Assembly: GCF_000715075.1 (NCBI RefSeq)
Contig: NC_134082.1
Span: 142,898,948 to 142,962,947, forward strand
Direction of reading: 5' to 3'
DNA length: 64,000 nt
Origin: Nicotiana tabacum
Lineage: Eukaryota; Streptophyta; Magnoliopsida; Solanales; Solanaceae
Below the pieces are notes generated by a model. That model had not been told where the DNA came from, searched no databases, and worked only from the letters and a program-made list of their open reading frames with translations. The first letter of the stretch is position 1. Each line of letters starts with the position of its first letter. Below are positions 32,919 to 43,628 of the stretch, in pieces. The translations under genes and the position numbers were made by a program.

Positions 32919-33698
32919 CATTTTTGCCCCCAAAATGGGCGATGAATAGTGTTCCCTCAAATATGGAGGTACACTATTCATCTCCCCCATTACTGTTCAT
33001 CACTTTTTTATTATTATTTAATCTTTAAATTTATCTCTTTATATATACCTAATTATGTTTATGTAATATATTTATAATATTAATATTATATCTTAACTTT
33101 GGTGTATAATTTTGATAAATTAATTTTCGTGCATTTATTATTTTTATGTAGAATTGGCAGTAGATGAAAATCAACGATTTCATGAATTTTTATTTCGACA
33201 TAGAAGAATTAAGGACAAAGATGCTCATTTTGCACTTCGTAATGCATTAATCGATCATTTATGGGAGAATACTAGAGGTTGAAGTTGAATATTTATCTTG
33301 TATTTCGAATGAATTTTATCGTTATGTAATATGTATTTAATTAATTTTGTATCACAATAATTTCTCTTTTATTTGAATTATTAGTTAATCTATAATAATT
33401 TCTTACAAATTATATTATTTAAAATTTTATGGAATTGTTTTAATTATGAAAATTACAAATAAATAAAAATAAAAGATGAAATTTGTTTAATGGAAATTAA
33501 AAAATAAAATTGAAATGAAAGATAATAATATAATATAGAAGAGAGAGAAGAATATAGAAAAGTTTGGGGGGAAAAATGGGGAAATCCCCATTTTGGAAAC
33601 CAAAAATGGGGTAAAGGTTGGAGATGTCCTAAATTATCCCCAAAATGGGGAAATTCCCATTTTATGGATCAAAATGGGGGTAAAGTTTGGAGATGCCC
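32919..33698. mobile_element. PIF/Harbinger element E3, deletion derivative fused tail-to-tail with E2
   Basis: The left part (32919-33150) is the Myb-side flank of the element in inverted orientation relative to E2, making a palindrome around 32918. A plus-strand remnant of the transposase end follows (about 33160-33282), with VDENQRFHEF, HRRIKDKDAHF and LIDHLWEN. The right end has two terminus-like units: GGTTGGAGATGTCC near 33628 and TTTGGAGATGCCC at 33698, then TAA. Its internal deletion differs from that of E1. Confidence 0.75.
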
Positions 33699-33701
33699 TA
33701 A

Positions 33702-34163
33702 GAAGGGAATCCGAAACCATAATTTACAATATTAATTTTTTTTGTTTCATTTTCCGATTTCTTAAATGGAAACCCCCTAGGAGTTTTGATTTAAAAACTC
33801 AACTTTCCAATTTCCACTTTTTCTTTTGTTTCCTTTCTCCTTTTGGGTTTCCTAAATGGAAATCCCATATGAGTTCGAATTAGGATTTTAAAAGCACGTT
33901 ATAGAGTTTCCTATTTGCTTATTAATTTCCTAAACGGAGAATCCAACATAAATTAGGATTAGGTTGCCTCTCTCTCTCTATATATATATTGCTATAACAG
34001 TTTTAAGAGAAATAGTTTTATCTAATTCTACAATATCTTTTTCGTCCTTTGATAGTCAAAAGAGAGTTTTATTGCAATATCGTGGTATCTAAAAAGCTAC
34101 GGCATCATTGTATGTAACTTCTATTTGCCGGCAAAGTCACCTTCCAATCGGCCCTAGAAGTGC
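33702..34163. other. Possible old LTR remnant with imperfect repeats
   Basis: A phrase like TTTCCTAAATGGAAATCCC occurs three times about 80-85 bases apart (33763, 33848, 33927), each drifting. Near 34083 is TGGTATCTAAAAAGC, which resembles a worn Met-type primer site. This could be the end of an old copia LTR, but no left end was found. Confidence 0.3.
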
Positions 34164-34193
34164 AACTAATTGCCATATTTTTTTATTTTTTTT

Positions 34194-34297
34194 AAAAAAA
34201 TTTGGACCATTTCTCGATTTGTGCGTGTCATCCTTGCACAGGGGCCATGCTAATCTTCTATGTATCGTTCCAATTTTATCGGATGTCCCGAAGGGAC
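34194..34297 (-). pseudogene. U6 snRNA retrocopy
   Basis: On the minus strand the whole U6 RNA can be followed from GTCCCTTCGGG (34297) through CATCCGATAAAATTGGAACG, AAGATTAGCATGGCCCC and AAGGATGACACGCAC to AAATGGTCCAAATTTTTTT. Compared with the plant U6 I remember, one G of the first GGGG run is missing and there are about two substitutions. An A-rich tail follows the T run. The unit is bounded by AACTAATTGCCATATT at 34164-34179 and 34298-34313, a 16-bp target duplication. No upstream sequence element or TATA box of a real plant U6 gene precedes it. It is therefore an RNA copied back into the genome, probably by LINE machinery, and not a working U6 gene. Confidence 0.92.
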
Positions 34298-34379
34298 AAC
34301 TAATTGCCATATTCAATCAACAAAAATTCAACAGAGTAGTACACCTATTTTCATCAGTTGGTCGTTTCCTCCATTAGAG

Positions 34380-34882
34380 TTTATCAAGATCAACACATAC
34401 AGTAATTTTATGCCTAATTCAGGACTAGCGGGATTTGGAGGCGTTGCTCGAGATGATAAAGGGAGATGGATAGGAGGATTTTGCGGCGACTTAGCATGAG
34501 AGCGACATCAAATCTTACACCGGAGTTATGGGTTGTACATGGCGGTCTAACTCTAGCAAAAGATTACAACTTGAAAAAGGTAATAATCGAAACCGACTCG
34601 AGTGATGCCCTAATGTGGCTAACTGTGGAAGGTAACGTGGCTAAAAGTCACCCCGATCGAGTTGTGATGAAAGAATGCAGGAGCCTCATTTCCAAACTTG
34701 GAATTACTTTAGTCCATACTTTGAGGCAAGGAAATACTTGTGTTGATCACTTGACGAAGTTGGGAAGAACACAAAAAGAAAACTTAGTAATATTGCATAG
34801 TCCACCACATTCGATGCAACAATTACTTCTAGCGGACATGGCTTACGTAGCATACCCTAAGTATTCAAAGCATGTATCCTAG
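34380..34882 (+). pseudogene. RNase H (RVT_3-type) domain pseudogene
   Basis: The first frame encodes FIKINTYSNFMPNSGLAGFGG and VARDDKGRWIGGFCG, ending at a TGA at 34497-34499. The frame shifted by one carries on with SNLTPELWVVHGGLTLAKDY, KKVIIETDSSDALMWL, ECRSLISKLGITLVHTLRQG and CVDHLTKLG. This is the plant RNase H-like domain found alone or after LINE reverse transcriptases. The first catalytic Asp (normally in an N-x-DGS-like motif) is absent and there is one frameshift, so it is dead. The U6 retrocopy landed just upstream. Confidence 0.8.
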
Positions 34883-36807
34883 CGAGAGGGATAGGGCAAA
34901 ATATTGTGAAGTTGTAACATTAAAAGAGAAAAGAAAATTATAACATTGAAAGATATTTTTTTGAACCTTATGATCATTATGAGTAATCTCTAATTATCTT
35001 CTCTCTGATTTTTCTGACATTTTCTTTAAATTGTATAGTCGTTGCTAACGTTTTTTTTATCATTTATTTGGTTAGACTTCAAAAAAAGAATAAAGGGTGT
35101 AAACTAGTATGTCAAAATTTATTCAAACTTTGTAGTCAGGAGAGGTCATTGGTTGGATCGCTAAAAATGTTACTAGTCTAAAGTATCCTAATAGCACATA
35201 GTTATGATTTAGGAAATTTTAAACTTATCTGAACATAAACATACATTTGGTAAAGTTGAAAGCATACATGTAGGGTTGTCAAAATTAGCTCAGTTTTTAC
35301 TTACCCTACATTTGACGGTTTGGGTGAGTGATATTATTAAGGACAGATTAAACTTGAGAAGTAGTCTTTGGTGAATCATACAATAATATATTACGATCTA
35401 TATTTTGCTCAGCCTATTTGATCAACTCAAATTTGACATAATCTGCCCATTTGATACCCTAAGATACAAGTTTTATTTTCTTCTTTAGGTGCATATACAG
35501 TGTATCAGAGTCCATAGCGTAAGGTCAACGGCCCCAAAAGTTTCTGTGAAATGCGCCTTACATTGGATTTTGCAGGTGAACTTCGAACTCCTTTTAAAGT
35601 TTAATTATGCTTTTTAGCTTTAACTTATAATCTGTTTAATCTGACTCAAAAACTATGAAACCATTTCCTCACCACTCTTCAACACCAAAGAGAGAATAAG
35701 CAGCACTCTTTTGGTTACCTAGAAAACATAAGTCGCGAGAACACCAAAACAAAAACATTCGTGCCCTAAAAAAAATGGCCTTAAGGTTTTCATCAAACCA
35801 ATATATATTACGTATTAACTTGTTGGGATTGACCTACCTGGACAACAATCATATGCCAACATGAAGGCACGAGGAAACAGCACAAAGATCAGACACTTCA
35901 TTCCAAGAACTCTGGTTATTTAAACTTATCTTCCTGGTTTGAAGCAACATTTTGAAATGAGAAAAACACACTACAGCTGTTACGACTAGGAAATGGACTA
36001 TCCTGCAATGCTGCAAAGTGAAGGACAAATAAAACAGGGTAACAACAATTCGCTTGTACAATGAGCAGATTAAAAATAAGTCAGATGAGAAATCGTCATT
36101 TGAGAAGCCAGAGCCATAAATGTTTCTCCCCCAGCGAAATGGACCAAACACGTAATAACACTAAGTAAACTTGAGCAGATGTTGGGGCAAACATCTACTC
36201 ATTCAGTAAATTGGTCCCAAACTTGGTCTGCCCAAGCTGTATTATGGATACAGAATGGCAGGGTGAACTAAATTTATAAATGTTGAAAAAAAACTAAATT
36301 TATAAATCTCACACTAAGATAAGCAAAAGGCGTCCTGTCGACAAATAATACTATATAGACAACAACAGACTGCTGATTTATGCACTGAAAATACTAATAA
36401 AGTAAAAGACAAAACAATTGAAATAAAGAGAAAGGAAAGAAAAGAAATAGAGAGTAAGGTAGAGCCCATATCTAACAATTTTATAACAAGGCATCTGTGC
36501 TATATGTCCATAACACTTTGGCAAAATTATAGCAAGGCATTTGCTAGATGTCTATAAACAACTTGTCACCCTCAAAGATCGATATAGGGCCAATAAATTA
36601 ATACAATGGAACCAATTAAAACATTATAACGTGTGACTCGTTGGCATTGCACTTGTGGTCCTAAGCCAAATATCTTTCCAACTAAAGCTCCATCGAAAGC
36701 ACAAACCAAGAACAGAGAACGAGAGATTTGATAGATGCAGAAACACATCCAATAACAAATAAACATATATACAAATCTCAAGACAAATGTTTGGTTTTAT
36801 GCACAAG
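34883..36807. other. Intergenic DNA, including the 3' flank of the OSCA gene
   Basis: No coding region is supported. Sequence from about 36600 to 36807 should be the 3' UTR of the minus-strand channel gene. Two similar phrases (ACAAGGCATCTGTGC and GCAAGGCATTTGC, near 36487 and 36532) form a short imperfect repeat. Nothing else is bounded. Confidence 0.4.
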
Positions 36808-39312
36808 TCATGAATTATATGTATCCCAGTCAAATGTAGGTTGTGAGAACACCTCATAATCAGTCGGCCCTTCAACAATGTTGTCAACAGTCTGTATGCC
36901 TTGTAATAGAGCTGGCTGAAAAGCATCATTATCAGAAGGCAAAATTTTATACATCACTAACAACCCGAGTGTGAATATGGCTTGAAGCTTTGTTGAGTCT
37001 CCTCGTACAGAAAAGAAAAGTAGCATTGCCAGGAGAAACAAGTCAACACAAAACCTCATGATACTCAATACAGTATCCATCAACCTCCCATCATTACCGG
37101 CAGGGAAACCGCGCACTCTGTATACAAACAGGAAGTTGTACTTGTCAACCACATACCTGTACCCAAAGTAAACTGCACCAACAGGAACCACGAGAGGAGC
37201 AAATGAACAATAGATCAGGGTCAGGGCGAATATTGTCAAATTGAAAGCATAATATTGCGCAAAATCAAACTTTGGCTTTGGAACTGGTGAGGTTCGGCTG
37301 ACTGGAGGATATTCAGACAAATCTTGTCCTGGGAAATCAATTCCATCTGGAGAGGAATCATTTAAAAATCCACTGCTGTCAACCACAGTTGAACTCCTTT
37401 CATGAATTAGAGGCCTCTCCAAGCTATCAATGTCTTGATTTTCCAAAGGATAGTCCTCGCTCCTTTCTGGTACCAGCTGAAGCATATCATTTTTTCGAAA
37501 TTTTTGAAGCTGCTTCTTAATCCAAGGAATTGGAGCTAATAAATCAAAAGATATACCCAAGAAACTGCTTGTAATTAAAAATGCAAGAGACGAGAGGCAT
37601 GTCCTTGTCAAAAAAGAAGCAGTCATGTACTGTTCAATCTTTTTGCAATCTTCTCCATCCAAATAACAGCGACCCATGCTTAATAGTGCACCCTCAAGTG
37701 ATGATTCGACCAGGGCTCTAAGGAGAATGAGATTTACTAGAAAGAAGCAAACCATTTTCAATAGTGCAGCCCTTTGCTCACCAGATACAGTAAGATGTCG
37801 TTCAAATTTTGAAAGATAAGAAAGAACTGAAGGGATAACAATATACATGCTCACAAAAATAAGAACATTGGGCAAAAATTGAAATATTATTGTTGCCAGC
37901 CAGCTCGAGCCCTGCACCCAGTTCAGCCACATTTGAGCATGATCCATTGCTTCAGCATTGATTATTCGCCCTGCACTTTGGATGGCACTAATCACAGCGA
38001 GTGGAGAGCTGCAGAACAACAGCATCAACAGTAGGCATGTGTTCACCAGCACTCTGCGTAACCTTAAAGAGAACTTTGTCGATCCCAGGTGGTTCCAATA
38101 TATGTCAGTAGCTAAAGGAGCTCTTTCTACTTTCCACTGGTTCCTCTGTAGTTGCAACTCCACGACTGAAAAGAACCGACCATATCGCCTCCTCTTCTCA
38201 TTTCGGAGATCCTGGACAGCCTTATTAGCTGTAAAGACATCCTTAAACACAACAAAAGCTACACCAGCACCTCTTGCCCGCCCTTCTTTATAAGATGCCA
38301 TTTCCATCTCCAAATCAGCTCTCAGCTCTTGCAATTTTCTCAACCTCTCTTCATCTGAGAAACCCAATTGATCAACAACACGATACCAAATATCCTTGGC
38401 CTTTCTCCACAGAAAGCGCAGTCGCTCAAACAAACCCCATCCATTCACACTATCATTATCATCCTCTTCCTCCTCATTCAAATAACCCCGTGACTCAATC
38501 CTTGACACTAATTTGGAGATATCTTCCCGAACCTTCACCAACTCTGTCGCTAAATCATCTAACGCACACAAATCCATGGGCACAACTACTCTATACACCT
38601 TGCCCGGATACTTATGCTGAAAATAATCCACCAATGGTGTCTTATCAAAACCTAAGGTTTTAGGTACTCCCTGCACCATAATTGTAAAAATTGTACTACT
38701 ATTTGTAACAGGCCCACTTGGATTTCCATAGCCATCTCTAAGCCTAGTAATTTTCAACCTTTCTTGTATTTCACTAATACCATAATGTACCAAAACAACA
38801 ACAATAACAACAAAGATAAAGTGAATCCAGAGTAAAGGAGAACCTTTTTCTATATGATTTATTGTAGTCTTTGAAAACTGATCAGCCATAGGAGCCTTTC
38901 CAGCATGAATATTCAACGGCAGCATTACAGCAAGGGCAAGGAAGGCAAGGAATAATAGCAGCGCCGAGCTGCCGCCTTCAATAAGGAGAAATTGGGCGGC
39001 GTCAGCACCGCAGTGGCGGGCGATTTCACGGCCAGTGGCATGCCAGGCGGCGAGAAGCTTAGAGGCGATGGCGGTGGGACCGGGCATGCGACGGTGATCG
39101 CTTCGAAGCTTCACGAAGACGAAAATTAGAAGGCAAGTGAAGGCTCCGACGGCAGAGATATTAAGCAGGTACTGGATGTTACCGTACCAAGCGGCATCAT
39201 AATTGAAGTCATCAGTGCCGCCGCCGCCGCCGGACGGAGGAGGTGAGAAAGTGGAGCTGGTGGTAAAGGCGGCCATGGAAGGTGGGTCAGCATAGGAAAT
39301 GTAAGCGATCAT
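36808..39312 (-). CDS. OSCA4.1: OSCA4-type hyperosmolality/mechanosensitive channel (CSC1-like), intronless
   Basis: One uninterrupted frame of 834 codons. The OSCA/TMEM63 family forms dimeric, mechanically or osmotically gated cation channels. The first membrane segment is at about 42-70 ([20 protein letters not shown]), with others near 110-135 and 160-185. A large cytosolic RRM-like part lies at about 210-410 ([58 protein letters not shown]). The DUF221/7TM core follows at about 425-770 ([66 protein letters not shown]). An intronless gene of about 820 codons fits the Arabidopsis OSCA4.1/GFS10 gene (At4g35870, from memory), linked to vacuolar sorting. The start could instead be the Met 13 codons in ([10 protein letters not shown]). 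It looks intact. Confidence 0.93.
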   Translation of the reverse strand: MIAYISYADPPSMAAFTTSSTFSPPPSGGGGGTDDFNYDAAWYGNIQYLLNISAVGAFTCLLIFVFVKLRSDHRRMPGPTAIASKLLAAWHATGREIARHCGADAAQFLLIEGGSSALLLFLAFLALAVMLPLNIHAGKAPMADQFSKTTINHIEKGSPLLWIHFIFVVIVVVLVHYGISEIQERLKITRLRDGYGNPSGPVTNSSTIFTIMVQGVPKTLGFDKTPLVDYFQHKYPGKVYRVVVPMDLCALDDLATELVKVREDISKLVSRIESRGYLNEEEEDDNDSVNGWGLFERLRFLWRKAKDIWYRVVDQLGFSDEERLRKLQELRADLEMEMASYKEGRARGAGVAFVVFKDVFTANKAVQDLRNEKRRRYGRFFSVVELQLQRNQWKVERAPLATDIYWNHLGSTKFSLRLRRVLVNTCLLLMLLFCSSPLAVISAIQSAGRIINAEAMDHAQMWLNWVQGSSWLATIIFQFLPNVLIFVSMYIVIPSVLSYLSKFERHLTVSGEQRAALLKMVCFFLVNLILLRALVESSLEGALLSMGRCYLDGEDCKKIEQYMTASFLTRTCLSSLAFLITSSFLGISFDLLAPIPWIKKQLQKFRKNDMLQLVPERSEDYPLENQDIDSLERPLIHERSSTVVDSSGFLNDSSPDGIDFPGQDLSEYPPVSRTSPVPKPKFDFAQYYAFNLTIFALTLIYCSFAPLVVPVGAVYFGYRYVVDKYNFLFVYRVRGFPAGNDGRLMDTVLSIMRFCVDLFLLAMLLFFSVRGDSTKLQAIFTLGLLVMYKILPSDNDAFQPALLQGIQTVDNIVEGPTDYEVFSQPTFDWDTYNS

Positions 39313-39424
39313 ATTGAATTGAGATAGGGTTTGAATTTGAGATTCATCTACTGTTAGGGTTTTGGCGGGTCGCTGAATTGCAGAAACCGGTGGGGAATTG
39401 ACCCGAGGAGAAGAATGTCAAAAG

Positions 39425-40402
39425 TAGGGCTGGCATGTATCGGATAAAAGCGATAACCCGAATCGTAAATTATTTATTGGGTTATTGGGTTAACGGTTCG
39501 GTAACGGTTTAGAATTTTTTTTACTATTGGATTATCGGTTCGGCCTCGGTTTGCCAATTTTTTTAATGGGTTAACCGATAACCCAATAAAAATTAATGAA
39601 ATTACGACTTTACCCTTAAGTATATACATATGCTAGGGCTTTAGTTCATTCTTTCCTATTCTTTCTCAGTTGCACTCTTCAGTCTTCAGTTGCTTCATCT
39701 TCATTCTTCATAGACCTTACTAGTTACTCCTAGTGTAAATCTTTAGTCTTATACATTAAGCTTTTAATTTTTATAACAAAATTCATCTTCATATAGGAAT
39801 TTTTGATTGTTAAAGATTCTTTATTTTATTTTTTTTGTTTCTTAATTTTGTGAGCTCATGTTGTGCAGCCTATACCTACTACCAGTTTCTTTTTTCAGAT
39901 TAGACATCTGACAAACAACATCCAGTTTTATCTTTGACTGTTTGAGCCTTTAAGGGCTTTAACGTTTGTGGACGTGCAAGTATTGTGTGAGTACTATATG
40001 TTTGAACTTGTTAATTTTAAGGTAAAATTGCTACTACTTTTTATTATTATTAATGTATTTGGACAACTGTTGTTGAAGAATTAGTACTATTCCAGTTGTG
40101 GCCACTGGACAGAACGCATAAATGGGTAGTATTTATCGGGTGAATTCTTCTCTTTATATGTGAATTCTTCTCTTTTTTGCTTAACTCTAGTTAATTGTTT
40201 TTTTCTTTTTTGCTTAACTCAAGATTAAGTTATCTTATCGGGTAAATCGGTAACCGAACTGATAATGATCGATAACCGATTAACCGATACCCGATAACCG
40301 ATATCTTATCGGTTCGCTTATCGGTTTATCAAATTTATAAATCGATAACCGATATACTAAACCGATAATATTTATAACCGAACCGATGGATGCTCAGCCC
40401 TA
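39425..40402. mobile_element. hAT-type non-autonomous element with 8-bp TSD
   Basis: The ends TAGGGCTGGCA and TGCTCAGCCCTA are imperfect inverted repeats. GTCAAAAG flanks both ends exactly (39417-39424 and 40403-40410). Both subterminal regions are rich in short units such as ATCGGTT, AACCGAT and CGATAACC in both orientations, typical of hAT subterminal transposase sites. There is no coding region. It lies about 110 bases upstream of the channel gene start, so it forms part of its promoter environment. Confidence 0.9.
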
Positions 40403-40410
40403 GTCAAAAG

Positions 40411-42828
40411 GTGATTCCTTTGGTGTTAAGATATGATTTCAGGTGTAAAACCCCCTCTTCCTGTGTTGAAGACCATCATAATGACACAATTAGTAATAAG
40501 TACTTTTTAAAGTGCTTCTTTAACCACGTGGAAAAGAAAGGAAAGAGGTACTCTTAAGTCCTAACGCCCACACAATCGAAATTGGTAGGCCCAATAAACA
40601 TCTACCGACTTTCCCCCAAAAAATATATTCTTATATACTATATGAAACTATATTACCTTATCTACTCATGTTTTACTATAATTACATTTTATATACCCAA
40701 TTATCATTTATGTATATTTTAAGGGAATTAATGATAATAATTAGTGTCCTAAAATTACTCTAACATATCTTCCACTCCCCACGTTTCTCTCTCCACATCC
40801 CATTCCCCTCCCACACGTATCTTGCATCCACCCACGATTCCGCCATTGACAACCATTAAAAAAGCTTTGAAGCTTTGAATTCGAATTTGGGTTTTAAAAA
40901 AAATATTATTTGTTTGAATTGGATGTTGTTGCAAAGAATTGAGAATTCTCTCTACGTCTCTCTCTATCTCTCAATCCCTAATTTCAGTAATGTAAAACAA
41001 AGGAAAAGAGAGCAGCAATTCCACCATTGACATCCATTAAAAAACTTTGAATGAAGCTTTGAATTCGAATTTGGGTTTTCAAAAATTATTATTTGTTTGG
41101 ATTGGGTGTTGTTGCAAACAATTGGGAATATGGTTTGAAGTTTATATCTCAGTTTTGAGGGTTTTGGTGAAGATTGGACTAGTTTTTGGCTGAATTTCAG
41201 ATTGAAACTCGAAGAAGAAGAAGAAGACATGATATACATTATATTTAGTAAAATTGTAAAAAAATTGTATACTGTTGTTTATATATTTTTCTTTTATTTA
41301 TTTAACTATTGTATGAAAATTGAACAACATTATATTAAAATTATATTTAAGTTATATGATATTGTAGTTGTATATAACTCAGTAAAAATAATGTATGAAA
41401 GTTGTAGCTAAGTTATAGATAAGTTGTATAATATATAATTAGTTATATGAAATTTATTTTTACTATATATAAATCAGATACAAAAGACATAATGTATAAT
41501 ATTTGTATAAAAATTATATTTAAGTGGTATGATATTGTAGTTGTATATAACTGTGTAGAAATAATGTATGAAAGTTGTAGATAAGTTGTAAACACAAGTA
41601 GTATAACTTGTATTTAAGGTAACATAAAACCTCAAATTGAAATATATCACTTGACTGAACTGAACTTCCTAAGGTAACATACGTATGAGAGGACTGAGGA
41701 CACAAAGGAGATGATGAAAAATTCTAGCCAAGAGGTTTTGGGTTTTGTTTAGTTATTTGCCCTCCAAGTAATATTGATTCCAGACATAAAAGGAAGTAAT
41801 ATATTTTGTTCATAGGCATACAAAAGGAAGTACTATTATGAGTTGGTTACGTTAGTTATCAATATAGAGAGACAAAAAAAATTCCCTTTTCCTCCTTAGA
41901 ACGAATCTGGGGATTAGAATTAATCCAAGCCCTTGAAAATTCCTATTATAATGCCTAACTTTATGCTTTCTTTCCATTTACCCTCCCCCCTCGTGATATA
42001 AAAGCCAATTAAATCATCCTAATTCACTTTGTCTCAAAAACAAAAAATGGAAGATAACAAGCAAGAAATTCTGCCAAATGTGGCTATTAAAAGAAGTCCA
42101 GAATCACTTCAAATATCACCATAAAAATAACTCCTATAACAACAACAACAACCTCTACGTTGGACTTAAATATAAGTTGTGCAAACATAGATGAATTGGA
42201 TGGAGGGAAAATTAAGAAGCTTGTGAGGGATATTTTTATTTTACTAAAATTGGAAACTAAAATCAAGGGATACAGTAGTTGGCTTAAATTGCTTCAACGG
42301 TGGAAGATTTGGAGAGAAAAGGGGAAATAGGAGAGAAAAAGGAAAAAGGTATAACTAAATCCCTTGATTGAAATCACTAATAATGGATTGGGAGACTTTT
42401 AAGGTGAAATGTATATATTTTGTAAACAAAACTTGTGTAGGTAGGGCAATTTACTAAACATGAATATTTAGGGTAATAAGATTTCCAATAGTGTATAAGA
42501 ATGAAAAAATCCCAAAAAGCAACCATGCTACGACAATTATATCACTGCTAAAGGACCAAATACGATTCTGGGCCCATGAGCTGAAGGATTTGGTTGTGGT
42601 ATTGCTTTTGCCCATATATGCTCTCAAATTTGGCACCATTTTTCATTTTGGTACCTTATCTTTAAATACCAGTTGAACACCTCATGCTAATATAGAGAGT
42701 TGAGAGTAAATGTGTTACATTGATGGGTTAGGTTAAATTTGAACAGATTGAAATGAGTAAAACGAATCATGATTCCACTCGCTCAAATTTGCTTGAGTTT
42801 AATATGGAACTAGATCAAGCTAGGTGAG
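40411..42828. other. Intergenic DNA with two local tandem duplications
   Basis: CCATTGACAACCATTAAAAAA at about 40842 and a near copy at 41022 mark a duplication of roughly 180 bases. A second pair, built on TATGATATTGTAGTTG and GTATGAAAGTTGTAG, recurs about 176 bases apart (41356 and 41530). The region may be the interior of an unbounded non-autonomous transposon. I found no gene. Confidence 0.45.
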
Positions 42829-43512
42829 CTTTCTTTTTTATTACAAGTATACGGTCTAAATCAGAGAGCTCGATTTCAAAGACTTGATCATACCCCGATC
42901 TCGAGTTCGGAAGCTCGAAGTAAGAATTGAGCTTGGTCGGGATATGCGCACCTCGAGAAGCAAATCGGAGACCCGTCATGATTTGCCTCGAGGACAGTAC
43001 AATTTCGATGACAATCAAGAAAGAGCGGAAATTTCTGAAGGACACGTGGATCAGGGTATAAATTATGGGATAAGATTTGTATGAAATAGTACAAGTCCAT
43101 GCTAGGTTGTTATATAGATGTATCAATAGAATTCTTTACCATAATTGGAAATGTACCATATTAGGGTTTTCCCCTCCTATATAAAGGGGATCTCAATCAT
43201 TTATAAAGATCATCTCATTCACTGCAATAGAACATTCTACTCTGCTTTTCTCGTTTATTATGCTCCACAATTGTTCTTCAGCTTTATTGTCTTTACTTTA
43301 TTGTTCATACCTTATTTGCTCTTAACTCATCTCGAGGCCCCCAAGATAATCGAGCTCGAGGTCCCCATTGCTCTAACAACACTGGTTTGGTTCATCAATT
43401 CTTCTTACTTAAACCTAATATTACTTGTATATTCACTAGTATTGAAATAAATCACATATCTTTAAAACCACAAATCACCTTTAATTGGTACTCACATTTT
43501 TTGAGGTAAACA
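42829..43512 (+). repeat. Tat-type gypsy 5' LTR, left edge uncertain
   Basis: The right edge is fixed: it ends GGTAAACA, followed at 43516 by the primer site. A TATATAAAG box lies at 43179-43187 and short CTCGAG-containing phrases recur. The matching TGTTTAC start was not found, so the LTR may be truncated on the left, and 42829 is only where LTR-like sequence seems to begin. Confidence 0.6.
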
Positions 43513-43515
43513 GTT

Positions 43516-43532
43516 TGGCGCCCACCCTGGGG
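43516..43532 (+). other. Gypsy primer-binding site
   Basis: TGGCGCCCACCCTGGGG follows the LTR end by three bases. This is the usual primer site of Tat-lineage elements in Solanaceae. Confidence 0.75.
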
Positions 43533-43628
43533 CTAAAGATAATTGTGATTGTTTCTTTACCGATTCTCATTACACATGTTGTTTTTACACTTTTTATTGT
43601 CAAGATTTTTTGATTCTCAGGCTGAAAT

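Noticed and set aside
34194..34297. A functional U6 snRNA gene
   Set aside because: No plant upstream sequence element or TATA box precedes it, it carries changes, and it has a poly-A-like tail and target duplication.
37958..38663. Two plus-strand frames of over 100 codons
   Set aside because: They are antisense shadows of the OSCA channel gene.
41202..41411. 69-codon plus-strand frame in AT-rich DNA
   Set aside because: Its composition follows the local AT-rich tandem duplication, and the second copy does not keep the frame.
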